A DNA stretch of 64,000 bases, taken from contig BQMF02000045.1 in NCBI GenBank assembly GCA_027922465.2, forward strand, positions 1,240,001 through 1,304,000, given 5' to 3'. The notes under the pieces are model-generated. The model did no database searches, was not told the origin of the DNA, and saw only the letters and a list, made by a program, of their open reading frames with translations. Numbering within the stretch: position 1 is the stretch's first letter; each line of letters opens with the position of its first letter. The translations under genes and the position numbers were made by a program. Positions 1 through 7,236 of the stretch are shown here, one piece after another. The stretch comes from Turritopsis dohrnii. Lineage: Eukaryota > Cnidaria > Hydrozoa > Anthoathecata > Oceaniidae.

Positions 1-245
1 AAGACTGTTATAAGCCTACTATAAGAGAATAATTTACGTCTCAATACAGGATCTAGAATTTTACCAATATGTTTAATCCTCGATTCAAAGCGTACTCTGT
101 CAACAGCAGCCTCTATCCAGTTACTTCTACGAGATTCACAAGCAGAGATATAATGGACCATTACTTTATCATTAAAAGTAACCCTTTTTGTATCTTGATG
201 AGAAAATATAATATCATCATCTGAGGATTCATCATCATCGAACAT
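1..245 (-). CDS. PPP1R15/GADD34-like PP1 regulatory protein, partial (C-terminus beyond window)
   Basis: An ATG at 245-243 on the minus strand opens a frame that stays open for 81 codons to the window edge. The first residues are acidic (Asp/Glu/Ser-rich). Then comes a PP1 docking motif of RVxF type, K-R-V-T-F at residues 20-24, followed directly by a hydrophobic strand (VMVHYI, 28-33). After an Arg pair (39-40) come a conserved Trp (43) and an A-A-x-D-R-x-R-F-x-x-R-I block (46-57). This order (RVxF, hydrophobic strand, Trp, DRxRF) is the signature of the C-terminal PP1/eIF2-alpha module of PPP1R15 (GADD34/CReP) and of compact viral versions in herpes simplex and African swine fever virus. 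The inferred role is to recruit PP1 to dephosphorylate eIF2-alpha and keep translation going under host stress or antiviral shut-off. The gene diverges from the 598 gene across a 352-bp repeat-bearing spacer. The 3' part is not visible. Confidence 0.75.
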   Translation of the reverse strand, partial: MFDDDESSDDDIIFSHQDTKRVTFNDKVMVHYISACESRRSNWIEAAVDRVRFESRIKHIGKILDPVLRRKLFSYSRLITV

Positions 246-323
246 AATTGTTTAAGTAAACAATGTTTATTTATTTAACAATGTTAGAATATATTATTAA
301 ACATCGTCATCCTCTTATAATTA

Positions 324-575
324 TTTTGTCAACAAACTTATAAGAAGATAGCAAACTCTTATACAGCAAATTTCAACAAACTTATAAGAAGATAGCAAAC
401 TCTTATACAACAAATTTCAACATAATTATAAGAGGACAGCAAACTCTTATACAACAAATTTCAACAAAATTATAAGAGGACAGCAAACTCTTATACAACA
501 AATTTCAACAAAATTATAAGAGGACAGCAAACTCTTATACAACAAATTTCAACAAAATTATAAGAGAGTATAAGA
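324..575. repeat. 44-bp direct repeats in divergent promoter region
   Basis: The motif agcaaactcttatac recurs at 350, 394, 438, 482 and 526, exactly 44 bp apart, with partial units on both sides (about 5.7 copies). The three right-hand copies are nearly identical. Each unit carries CTCTTATA and its inverse TATAAGAG, so every unit can fold back, and TATAAG sequences are repeated. The array fills the spacer between the leftward gene starting at 245 and the rightward gene starting at 598. It may be a shared enhancer/promoter or a replication or packaging signal; the sequence does not decide which. Confidence 0.85.
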
Positions 576-597
576 AAATTATAACAAACACAACAAA

Positions 598-1242
598 ATG
601 ATAGAATATGTCAACTTCGTGTTATTAAGCATATTGCTGATCTCGCTATTTTACTTTTATTTTGTGTTAAAAAAATACCTCTCTCTAATAAAAATGGTGG
701 AAACAGCGATCGATAATTTAATCAACCAGAGTTATGATGTTCCGGGTGAATTTCCACCTTCAGATGGTAAAAGACAAAAATTACTCGAGTGTGTCTTAAC
801 CGGTAATAGCAAGCTATACTTAGGGAAAATGTACACGGAAGAGCAAATTAACAAACTCAAAGATGAAGAGGTAGAAAAACTTTTTAGTATCTACGAGGCT
901 AAACTATCAGGTCAAATGGTAAAATCCTTGGGGAAATCACTGATACGTATTTATTCCATGGGGGCTTGTGCAACGTTAGGAATAAACAATCAAGAAGCGC
1001 TAAGCAATGACCTGGAAACTGACCCCTTCTTAAACTCTGCCCTTCAAAGATTTACATGTGACTTATATTATAAATTCGGCTCATTATTAGCACCACTCAG
1101 TGTTGGACTTATTACCGGGAGGCATTATATCAATGAAAGGAATTTAAATAAATCCGATGATAATATAAATACAGTAGATAATAAAAATGTCAGAAGAACA
1201 GACTCCCATTCAAGTGACAACGAAGAACCCAAAAAAGGTTGA
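598..1242 (+). CDS. membrane-anchored element protein, function unknown
   Basis: The predicted protein has 214 residues. A strongly hydrophobic segment at about residues 5-27 looks like a signal anchor. A mostly helical body follows, including a conserved-looking stretch around residues 98-125 (YEAKLSGQMVKSLGKS onwards) and a second hydrophobic patch near 160-175. The C-terminal 35 residues are polar and probably disordered. The ATG at 598 follows a TATA-like ATTATAAC about 20 bp upstream. This is the first of four rightward genes, and its end overlaps the next gene by 56 bp in another frame, a virus-like economy. From memory, similar proteins recur beside this polymerase type in cnidarian genomes; I know no function for them. 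No enzyme motif is visible. A role in a particle or a host membrane is only a guess. Confidence 0.75.
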   Translation: MIEYVNFVLLSILLISLFYFYFVLKKYLSLIKMVETAIDNLINQSYDVPGEFPPSDGKRQKLLECVLTGNSKLYLGKMYTEEQINKLKDEEVEKLFSIYEAKLSGQMVKSLGKSLIRIYSMGACATLGINNQEALSNDLETDPFLNSALQRFTCDLYYKFGSLLAPLSVGLITGRHYINERNLNKSDDNINTVDNKNVRRTDSHSSDNEEPKKG

Positions 1243-1531
1243 AGCGGGTAAGAAGTTGGCGGAATACAACCGTAAAAAACGAGAACAATTAAAACAAGTG
1301 TCACCTCAAAAAGAAATGGAGAAGCCTGAGGCCTCTCTCACCAAACCAAATGAACAACCCATGAACTACACCTATGGTGTAGGTGGAATAATAGCTCTCG
1401 GTTTAGTTGGTGGATTTGCTTATTTTGTGTATAAAAAGAGAGAGCAAATATTACCCCGTGGGTCACCATCCACCCCCCTTCCACAAAAATCTAAAATACC
1501 AGTGAAAATCAATAAACATGAAATGGAATAA
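1187..1531 (+). CDS. small single-pass membrane protein, basic N-terminus
   Basis: The predicted protein has 114 residues. The first 55 are very polar and basic, with a KNPKKVEAGKKLAEYN-type stretch (about residues 13-28) that I remember as a recurrent signature of this element family. A Gly-rich membrane segment at about 62-82 (YGVGGIIALGLVGGFAYFVY) is followed by a short basic tail. The topology is most simply one membrane pass with a long basic domain on one side, which could bind nucleic acid or another element protein. The start codon lies inside the 3' end of the preceding gene, so the two are probably made from one transcript. No catalytic motif is visible and the function is unknown. 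Confidence 0.7.
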   Translation: MSEEQTPIQVTTKNPKKVEAGKKLAEYNRKKREQLKQVSPQKEMEKPEASLTKPNEQPMNYTYGVGGIIALGLVGGFAYFVYKKREQILPRGSPSTPLPQKSKIPVKINKHEME

Positions 1532-1558
1532 AAAGAAAAAAATGTATATATAACAAAC

Positions 1559-1786
1559 ATGGACAAGAAAAGTATTGTCAACGATTTATATCACGCATCA
1601 GTCGTCTGCGTTTTCGCTATCGGCTACTCTATGCTAGGAAAAAAGGTGTTAAAAATGACACCTCCCTCTATTCAAAAGTTCGACTTGGAAGATACGGGAA
1701 AACTAGTTGCCATTATCGCCGCTAGTGAAGTGACAAAGGACTACTTAATCAAACAAAAGATTTTGCCTGAAAATATCAATATCTAA
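1559..1786 (+). CDS. small hydrophobic element protein, function unknown
   Basis: The predicted protein has 75 residues with one hydrophobic segment (about residues 10-30, including ASVVCVFAIGY) and an amphipathic C-terminal half containing the motif FDLEDTGKLVAIIAA. The ATG at 1559 lies directly after TATATATAACAAAC (1545-1558). This is the clearest example of the TATA-like leader seen before several genes here. The stop codon is two bases before the next ATG, so it is tightly coupled to the 1789 gene. I recall short proteins of this pattern beside the same polymerase in cnidarian genomes, but no function is known to me. Confidence 0.7.
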   Translation: MDKKSIVNDLYHASVVCVFAIGYSMLGKKVLKMTPPSIQKFDLEDTGKLVAIIAASEVTKDYLIKQKILPENINI

Positions 1787-1788
1787 AT

Positions 1789-2211
1789 ATGGCTTCTATC
1801 GCAATGATGTTGGGTGGAGCTTTGGCTAACGCTTTGGCTTTCACAGGATCAAGCTATCTGTTTTCAAGTTTATCCAAAGACAGAATCGATAGGGAAAGAA
1901 AACGTCATGATCTGGCCATAGAAAAATTACAAAAAGCACAGATTGAATGGCAGCAAAAACGACAGGAAAGGATCGATTTTATCAATAAGCAGCTCATGCT
2001 CGAAAAGAAGGCTGATTCAAAATTCGTAGAACTAAATGATGCAATGAGAGAGTACAATAGAGTATTTAGTAATCATCTTGAACCGCTACCACGAGAGCCT
2101 GTATTGAGCGACTTTTATACACCGAGTCATGATCAACATGAAAGAGAATTGGCTTTTATAGCTCTGAGTATGCTCGGTATTGGTGGAATTGTGTGGTATT
2201 TTGAAAGATAA
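1789..2211 (+). CDS. coiled-coil protein with hydrophobic ends
   Basis: The predicted protein has 140 residues. The N-terminus (about 3-27) is Ala/Gly-rich and hydrophobic. A long charged helix follows (about 30-80, RERKRHDLAIEKLQKAQIEW and onward), likely a coiled coil. A Pro-containing linker with LSDFYTPS comes next, and a second hydrophobic segment lies near the C-terminus (about 121-137). Two hydrophobic ends around a coiled coil suggest a membrane-bound structural or scaffold protein. It is the last gene of the 598-2211 unit, and a hairpin follows 29 bp after the stop. Function is unknown; a role in membrane remodelling or particle assembly is inference. Confidence 0.7.
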   Translation: MASIAMMLGGALANALAFTGSSYLFSSLSKDRIDRERKRHDLAIEKLQKAQIEWQQKRQERIDFINKQLMLEKKADSKFVELNDAMREYNRVFSNHLEPLPREPVLSDFYTPSHDQHERELAFIALSMLGIGGIVWYFER

Positions 2212-2239
2212 ATGTATATTCAATTTGAGTACAAAAATT

Positions 2240-2262
2240 ATGTTACACGATACGTGTAACAT
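2240..2262. terminator. 3'-end hairpin between convergent units
   Basis: Bases 2240-2249 (ATGTTACACG) pair perfectly with 2253-2262 around a 3-nt loop. The hairpin sits in the 69-bp gap between the convergent ends of the 1789-2211 gene and the 3573-2281 gene, so it could end both transcripts. Similar hairpins follow the other transcription units of this element. Confidence 0.6.
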
Positions 2263-2280
2263 ATATACACACTCAGATGG

Positions 2281-3573
2281 TTACCGTCTAGTCACGAGGT
2301 ACGTATAGATCATCCATCCAACCCCTACAATCAGAGCCCATAAATTTTGACTCAACCAACCTACAACTTCTTTTGCTCTAGTGAGTATCCACGATACGAT
2401 AGACCCAATTATTCCCGGTAAAGCCTCTGCCGCTTTAGACGCCAATCTACCTAGAAGTGATGCTAACGCTTTTAGTTTATTTTTTATCCATTCCTTTCCA
2501 CCGTCCTTTTTATCACCACCTTTGTCAGGATTTTGTGAAGAGCTTCCAGCTGCTGATCCTCCCGGTAACAAAGCTTCCACAAGGACACCGATAGCCATAC
2601 CAAACGCTGTCAGAATGCTAACGATTGTTATACCTTGTTCGCGGAATAGTGTTCGTATCCTTTCACCTAATGTGGTATCTTTGTCGAGGACTTTAGCAAT
2701 GGTTTCTTTGATGCTCGTAACTTGACTGTTTAGTTTGCCTTTGAGAATATTAATGTTCTCTTTCCTAGCTTTCAACTCTTCACGTAATCCCTCCATTCTC
2801 TTTTCAACCTCTTTTCGCTGTTCGTCCGTGTATGTTGCATCATTTTCCATTTCTTCCAACTTGTTTTTCTCCTTATCGATATGCTGTTCTATTCGAACCT
2901 TTTTCGCAACCTCTTCCTGAAGACCTCCTCGTATGTTTCTCAACGCTTTATCCAATCCTAACAGCTCACGCACAGGATATTCAAATAGATCACCGGTCTG
3001 AGTTGTTTCATGATCGACCGATTGTTGTCTAAGCGTTGAAATTAAATCTTCCTGTACTGTTCACCACATCACCAGACATATCTTCCAACTCTACATCGGT
3101 TGCTGTTGTGATTTTAGATGTCGAAGGAAGGTCATTCTGCTATTTTATTAAGTACAGCTGCCTGTCTGGCTGAAAATTTGCTCTTAGGTATATCATACCC
3201 TAAACTACGTAATCTGTTCTTACCCAATATGTCAGCTATAGTACCGGTAGCCCTTAGTCTTCCATTGTTTGTCAATGGTTTGCTACCTGTCTTTGTAGTA
3301 TAATTCACCATCTCTAATTTCAAACAGATCGGTATATAACGTCTCAGGTTTTGGCTGGAATTTTTCGGATAATCTATCATACAGCCCTTCAACTAGTTCT
3401 TTCAAAACTCTAGTATGCAGACTGTGACCACCGAATGATGTTTCTCGTTCACCTGATGTATGTATCTGTGCACCCGTACGGTCACCGGTCGGTATGAGAG
3501 GAAACGTCTCATCGGTTGTTTCATCTGTCGTCATACCTTGTTCTCCAAAAGGATCTATGTCAATGTCTGTCAT
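2281..3573 (-). pseudogene. frameshifted coiled-coil/membrane protein gene (about 430 codons)
   Basis: Three minus-strand pieces in different frames appear to be one gene. Piece 1 runs from the ATG at 3573 to a stop at 3285-3283 and is acidic and Thr-rich. Piece 2 (about 3330 to 3132) carries RLRATGTIADILGKNRLRS and ARQAAVLNKI. A short open run bridges about 3140-3060 in a third frame. The last piece has no ATG at its start and runs to 2281: a long charged coiled coil (about 100 residues), a hydrophobic segment GITIVSILTAFGMAIGVLVE, a Gly/Ser/Lys linker and two amphipathic or membrane helices up to the C-terminus. The frame changes fall near 3290, 3135 and 3055. The long membrane-plus-coiled-coil C-terminus matches, from memory, an uncharacterised protein that recurs next to this polymerase type. 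Function is unknown. Sequencing or assembly error could explain some of the frameshifts. Confidence 0.6.
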
Positions 3574-3633
3574 TTTATTTATTTAGAGGATAAATTATTA
3601 TTAATTATTATATAACATAATCTCTCTCTAAAT
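3574..3633. promoter_or_regulatory. 60-bp divergent promoter
   Basis: This is the entire gap between the start codons of the leftward 3573 gene and the rightward 3634 gene. It is almost pure A/T, with TTATATAAC at 3608-3616 about 18 bp before the rightward ATG and TAAATAAATAAA before the leftward ATG. Both 5' leaders must be very short. Confidence 0.5.
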
Positions 3634-4227
3634 ATGAGTTTTAAAATTTATCCAAAACTACCCACTGCTCCTGAGGATTTGAATGAGCAGGAAAAGTTTA
3701 ACGCAAGCGTAATAAATTCTGAGTTTGAAGAGTTGATAAAACTTAAGAACAAGTTTAGCATCAAGCTCAAGAGATACAACAAGGCGATAGAACGATCGAT
3801 GCTACTAAATGCTAGCTCAAGCGCTATAACCATCGGCTCTGGCATCGGTTCAATTGCAACAGGGGCTACTATTATCGGAATACCTATTTCTGCAGGATTA
3901 GGTGGCGTAGCCTTAGCCGGCTCTATCTGTACCGGACTTACCACAGCTGTCATCAAAAGATATCAAAAGAAAGTAGAAAAAGTGATAAAATTATATGATA
4001 TTGTTACATCCTCAATTTCTGTCTTCGAAACTAACATAAGTCAGGCGCTGACTGATGGAAGGATCAATTACAAAGAATTCCAGGTTTTACAGGGAACATA
4101 TTACAAAGCTTTAGAAAGACTCAGTTCTACAGATAGAAAGATGGAGACTGAAACCCAAAATCAATTTCAAAAAAGTTTGATGGTAGAACTTCAAAACCTG
4201 AAAAAATCCATAAACGAAAATGGTTAG
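3634..4227 (+). CDS. membrane-hairpin protein with coiled-coil flanks
   Basis: The predicted protein has 197 residues. It begins with a Pro-rich YPKLPTAPEDL segment, then a charged helix (about 20-57). A long Gly/Ala/Ile-rich hydrophobic block follows at about 62-108 (AITIGSGIGSIATGATIIGI and onward). It is long enough for a membrane hairpin. A helical C-terminal half contains a DGRINYKEFQVL motif. The pattern (PKLPTAP start, Gly-rich hairpin, DG-I-x-x-x-EF) agrees with a protein family I remember from cnidarian copies of this element. No function is known to me. It is the first gene of a two-gene rightward unit and starts just after a TATATAAC box. Confidence 0.7.
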   Translation: MSFKIYPKLPTAPEDLNEQEKFNASVINSEFEELIKLKNKFSIKLKRYNKAIERSMLLNASSSAITIGSGIGSIATGATIIGIPISAGLGGVALAGSICTGLTTAVIKRYQKKVEKVIKLYDIVTSSISVFETNISQALTDGRINYKEFQVLQGTYYKALERLSSTDRKMETETQNQFQKSLMVELQNLKKSINENG

Positions 4228-4297
4228 TAGGATGTGCTTGTGTGTTCCTAAATTTGAAAAAGTGATATAAAGAAATATGATCACAAGTATATAGACA

Positions 4298-4618
4298 ATG
4301 GAATTCCCAACAGTTGATACATTTGAACAAACAATCAAAAAGCAAAACAAGGAACAAATGGCAGAGATCATAAAGTGGCGAGAGCTACCTGAAAACGTGA
4401 TTTATCATGTTAAATTTTTTTCTACAAAAGCTATGTATGCAGAGTTGAAAGACGGAGCAGGAAATATATATAAGGTGTGGTTGCCTGAAAGACTTTTCAT
4501 TGAATTAAATGATTATGGTTGGAGCTCTAGAGAGGCCTTTGTCAGACCGAAAGGTCTCAAACAATCTCAAAAGAATTCAGAAAGACAATTCTTTGATTAT
4601 GACATTATATGGCGCTAG
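4298..4618 (+). CDS. small soluble element protein, possibly nucleic-acid binding
   Basis: The predicted protein has 106 residues without a membrane segment. After a charged helix come alternating strands (VIYHVKFFSTKAMYAELKD, GNIYKVWLPERLFIEL) and a C-terminal YDIIW. The strand-rich layout and size would suit a small beta-barrel such as an OB or SH3-like fold. This is inferred from pattern only. TATAAAG (about 4267) and TATATAG (about 4289) precede the ATG. A hairpin follows the stop by 18 bp, and the integrase gene ends just beyond on the other strand. An accessory role in replication or integration is possible but not shown. Confidence 0.65.
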   Translation: MEFPTVDTFEQTIKKQNKEQMAEIIKWRELPENVIYHVKFFSTKAMYAELKDGAGNIYKVWLPERLFIELNDYGWSSREAFVRPKGLKQSQKNSERQFFDYDIIWR

Positions 4619-4636
4619 ATAAAATCTCGTCGACTA

Positions 4637-4661
4637 ATCTTTACTTGTTTCTAGTAAAGAT
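4637..4661. terminator. 3'-end hairpin between 4298 gene and integrase gene
   Basis: ATCTTTACT (4637-4645) pairs perfectly with AGTAAAGAT (4653-4661) around a 7-nt loop, inside the 56-bp gap between two converging genes. This is the same arrangement as at 2240-2262. Confidence 0.55.
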
Positions 4662-4674
4662 ACTTTTGTACGAT

Positions 4675-5658
4675 TCACCAACCTTGCACATAATCAGGAG
4701 GTAGCTCTGTATCTTCAGGTATTAATATCAGCTCTTCTTTCACAAAAGCTCGTTCAGGTCCATCTTGAAGGTAATACATTACACGGTTACCAGGTTGCTC
4801 TATTACCTCACTCAATCTATATGTCTTCTTTGACCATATTCTATCTGTTGCTCTTTTTCGATGGTCATCGTGCTCTTCACCCGGTTGCAATAGATATCTA
4901 TACAAACCATCTTGAGGTAATTTTTCTTCAGGTGGATAGCTCTCTCGTTTAGCGAGAGGCACCTCTTTCAATTTGATGGCATCTTTCGGTTTCATACCGA
5001 TCATCTGCGTCTTCGTATCGTTTAATCTACCCACAAGTTTATACAAATATTTGACCCATGTGGATGATACCTTTTCCGAATCATTTAGTTCTTGAGCATC
5101 TTGTATTTTGAATAAATTTTCAGCAAGTATCTTGTTCAATGCTTCAACAAAAGCTGTATGGGTATGCTTATATTTAGTAGTTGCTCTTTTAATTTCAACA
5201 TTATTCTTCTCCAACAGCTTTGTCACATCGGCTTTGAATTCTGAACCCTTATCACATTGAAATACTTTTGGATAGTTTAAGGGTCCAACCTTGTAGATGT
5301 CTTCGATCATAGCGGCAACCTCTTTCGCTCTCTTAGTATTCAAAGGTCGAGCCACCTTATAGCGTGAAGCAACATCGATACCAGACAAAATGTACTTGTA
5401 TTTATTACCATATAGCATATCACTAGGCATATACAATATATCAAATTGATGAATCTCATTCGGTTTAGTTATCTCATAATGTGGACGTTCGATCCTTTTC
5501 GGTGCCGGTAGATGTACTTGCCACAAAGCTTGCTTTGATAGCCACTTCTTAATTTCCTTCAGTTTGAAACCAAATCCTCTTAGATTGCTAACAGCCTTTT
5601 GTCCTTTCCATAAGTTTTGAGGTTGATAATAAATCTCTTGAAGTTTAGTGTCTGACAT
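4675..5658 (-). CDS. retroviral-type DDE integrase of Polinton-like element
   Basis: The predicted protein has 327 residues and the gene is intact. It should insert the element by strand transfer at its ends. The catalytic triad is visible: Asp73 (HQFDILYM), Asp136 (FQCDKGSEF) and Glu172 (AFVEALNKIL), with 35 residues between the last two, i.e. the D,D35E arrangement of retroviral and Polinton integrases. The N-terminal region (1-60) is basic and has no HHCC zinc site. The C-terminal 80 residues hold strands (KKTYRLSEVI, RVMYYLQD, FVKEELILIPED) typical of an SH3-like DNA-binding domain; I do not see a clear chromodomain. The start at 5658 is preceded on its strand by TTTATAAATAAAAA, a TATA-like leader, and it diverges from the 5763 gene across 104 bp. 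Confidence 0.92.
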   Translation of the reverse strand: MSDTKLQEIYYQPQNLWKGQKAVSNLRGFGFKLKEIKKWLSKQALWQVHLPAPKRIERPHYEITKPNEIHQFDILYMPSDMLYGNKYKYILSGIDVASRYKVARPLNTKRAKEVAAMIEDIYKVGPLNYPKVFQCDKGSEFKADVTKLLEKNNVEIKRATTKYKHTHTAFVEALNKILAENLFKIQDAQELNDSEKVSSTWVKYLYKLVGRLNDTKTQMIGMKPKDAIKLKEVPLAKRESYPPEEKLPQDGLYRYLLQPGEEHDDHRKRATDRIWSKKTYRLSEVIEQPGNRVMYYLQDGPERAFVKEELILIPEDTELPPDYVQGW

Positions 5659-5762
5659 TTTTTATTTATAAACAACGTTTTATTTTAGCTCATTTTATTA
5701 AAAAAAAATGACACGAGAAAAGTGGTTTAAAAGTTTTTATTATCTTTATATAAAGAATAAAC
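5659..5762. promoter_or_regulatory. divergent promoter between integrase and SAP-like gene
   Basis: This 104-bp A/T-rich spacer separates two outward-reading start codons. TTTATAAATA lies within 20 bp of the integrase ATG on the minus strand. TATATAAAG (about 5747-5755) lies about 8 bp before the 5763 ATG on the plus strand. Leaders must be very short on both sides. Confidence 0.5.
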
Positions 5763-6065
5763 ATGACCGACAAAACAGAATCAGATTACCAATCAATGAC
5801 TTATGATACATTGATAAACTTATGTGCATCACGAAAAATAAAATATGTTAAGCAAATGAATAAAGCTAAAATGGTTGAGGTACTTGAAAAAAATGATAAG
5901 GATCCATCTTATACTCTCGATCCTGATACGAAACAAGCATTTTATACACGCTATTCAAACTGGATAAATAACAACGAAGAAAAATATCTCAGATATCGAG
6001 AGCATAATAAAGAGCAGAAAAAGATGGTTCGCAAACAAAAAAGATTGGCTCGTTCAACCTCGTAA
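5763..6065 (+). CDS. SAP-like small basic protein
   Basis: The predicted protein has 100 residues. Residues 13-45 (YDTLINLCASRKIKYVKQMN then KAKMVEVLEKND) fit the SAP pattern of two short helices with a K-x-x-M/L-V-E-x-L ending, a DNA-binding motif that favours A/T-rich DNA. The C-terminal half is rich in Lys, Arg, Tyr and Glu and looks like a charged helix. The ATG directly follows a TATATAAAG box, and two hairpins follow the stop codon, so it looks like its own transcription unit. A DNA-binding or terminal-protein-like helper role is plausible but not shown. A SAP domain also begins the next gene. Confidence 0.7.
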   Translation: MTDKTESDYQSMTYDTLINLCASRKIKYVKQMNKAKMVEVLEKNDKDPSYTLDPDTKQAFYTRYSNWINNNEEKYLRYREHNKEQKKMVRKQKRLARSTS

Positions 6066-6077
6066 AGGGTGTTTTTT

Positions 6078-6142
6078 TTGTTACTTAAATCGAGTAACAA
6101 ATGTTAACTAGATGGTCTGAAAAATTGGAAATTTTTACCATC
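6078..6142. terminator. two consecutive 3'-end hairpins
   Basis: TTGTTACT (6078-6085) pairs with AGTAACAA (6093-6100) around a 7-nt loop, 13 bp after the stop of the 5763 gene. A second imperfect hairpin follows at about 6111-6142 (GATGGT...ACCATC with an inner A/T stem). These lie between two rightward genes and agree with the hairpins at other transcript ends in this element. Confidence 0.5.
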
Positions 6143-6186
6143 TTAAACCATCTTAAAGAAAGCTAATCACATTTGTATATCACAAC

Positions 6187-7236
6187 ATGACTTCACGAAA
6201 TACTGTTGTTCAATTAAAAGCTATCGCGAGAGAACGCGGTCTACATGGCTACTCAAAACTCAGAAAAGCTGAGTTGATCGAATTATTAGAAAACACACCT
6301 GTCCGGCCTGTTCCACTACCAAGACCTACTAGGTTTAACCGACCTGTTCCACCACCAAGACCTGTTCCAATTATTCCTACCCAACAAGATATGGATTTGT
6401 TTGAACAGCAAGAAATGGCAAAAAATAGACCTCAGGTGAAAAGTAAGTTGGATGAGTTGAAGGAGTGGTTAGTAAATCACACACCTAAACCTATTCGTGA
6501 GAAAGTGAGTAGCGCTTTTAGAGAGATGAAGAAGAAGATTCTCAATCTCTATAAGAGAAAGAATGATGAAGATGAGGTTATCAATCAGCGAGAGGATGAA
6601 AAAGCGTTTGTTCCTGTTGAAACAGCGTTTGATAATGCATATAGGAGATATAGGATTAGTGGTGTGAGAGAAACGAACACCTCACGAGAGAGGGATAATG
6701 TCGATGCTTTTTTTGAAAAGGTTAAACCAATATTAATTGATACGATAACAAGAGTATTTAATGATCTAAATTCGACAAAGATACAAACAACAACCTGGAT
6801 TAGGTGGAGAAAGGAAGATTTAAGCGATCCTGAAGCGACAATCTATGTTGATAAAGCGTTCAATTCTAAAATGACGGAAGTTTTTCAAGAAAGTGATTTG
6901 AATCAAACGCTTGATGAGATGTTTGCTCATATGAAGACGCAGATTGAAAACCCAAAGCTACCTAACTCTGGTTTTGTTATTGAAAGGATTTTGAATATTG
7001 ATATTGACTTTCATAAGCTAAAATTAACGAGAGGCAGCTCTTATTTACCGCTACCTAAGAATTTCAGTGGTAAGTATTCGATAATCAATCCTAAAAAGAT
7101 GATGAAGAGTGTTTTAGATGGGCTATTATCGCTGCACTTAACCATGAACAGATTAAATATAATCCTGAACGAATCTCAAACCTCAAAAAGCATGATAACT
7201 ATAATTGGGACGATTTATCGTTTCCAATGTCGCTAA
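6187..7236 (+). pseudogene. N-terminal part of the SAP-DNA polymerase gene, frameshifted
   Basis: The frame starts with a SAP motif (residues about 5-40, TVVQLKAIARERGLHGYSKL then RKAELIELLE), followed by a Pro/Arg-rich linker (41-70) and about 230 residues without a recognisable catalytic motif. At 7093-7097 there is a run of five A (codon 303). After it the frame runs into unrelated sequence and stops at 7236. In the frame used by the following polymerase ORF, the bases from about 7095 to 7227 are open and read sensibly (including DDEECFRWAII). The two ORFs are therefore best seen as one gene of about 1,290 codons that has lost one base, equivalent to a -1 shift. Ribosomal slippage here is possible but the heptamer is not canonical. 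Confidence 0.7.

Noticed and set aside
324..575. CRISPR array
   Set aside because: The 44-bp units are direct repeats without unique spacers, in animal DNA, and belong to a promoter region.
2381..3303. Plus-strand ORFs opposite the 3573-2281 gene
   Set aside because: They mirror the coding strand of a coiled-coil gene, lack promoters or domains, and are explained as antisense shadows.
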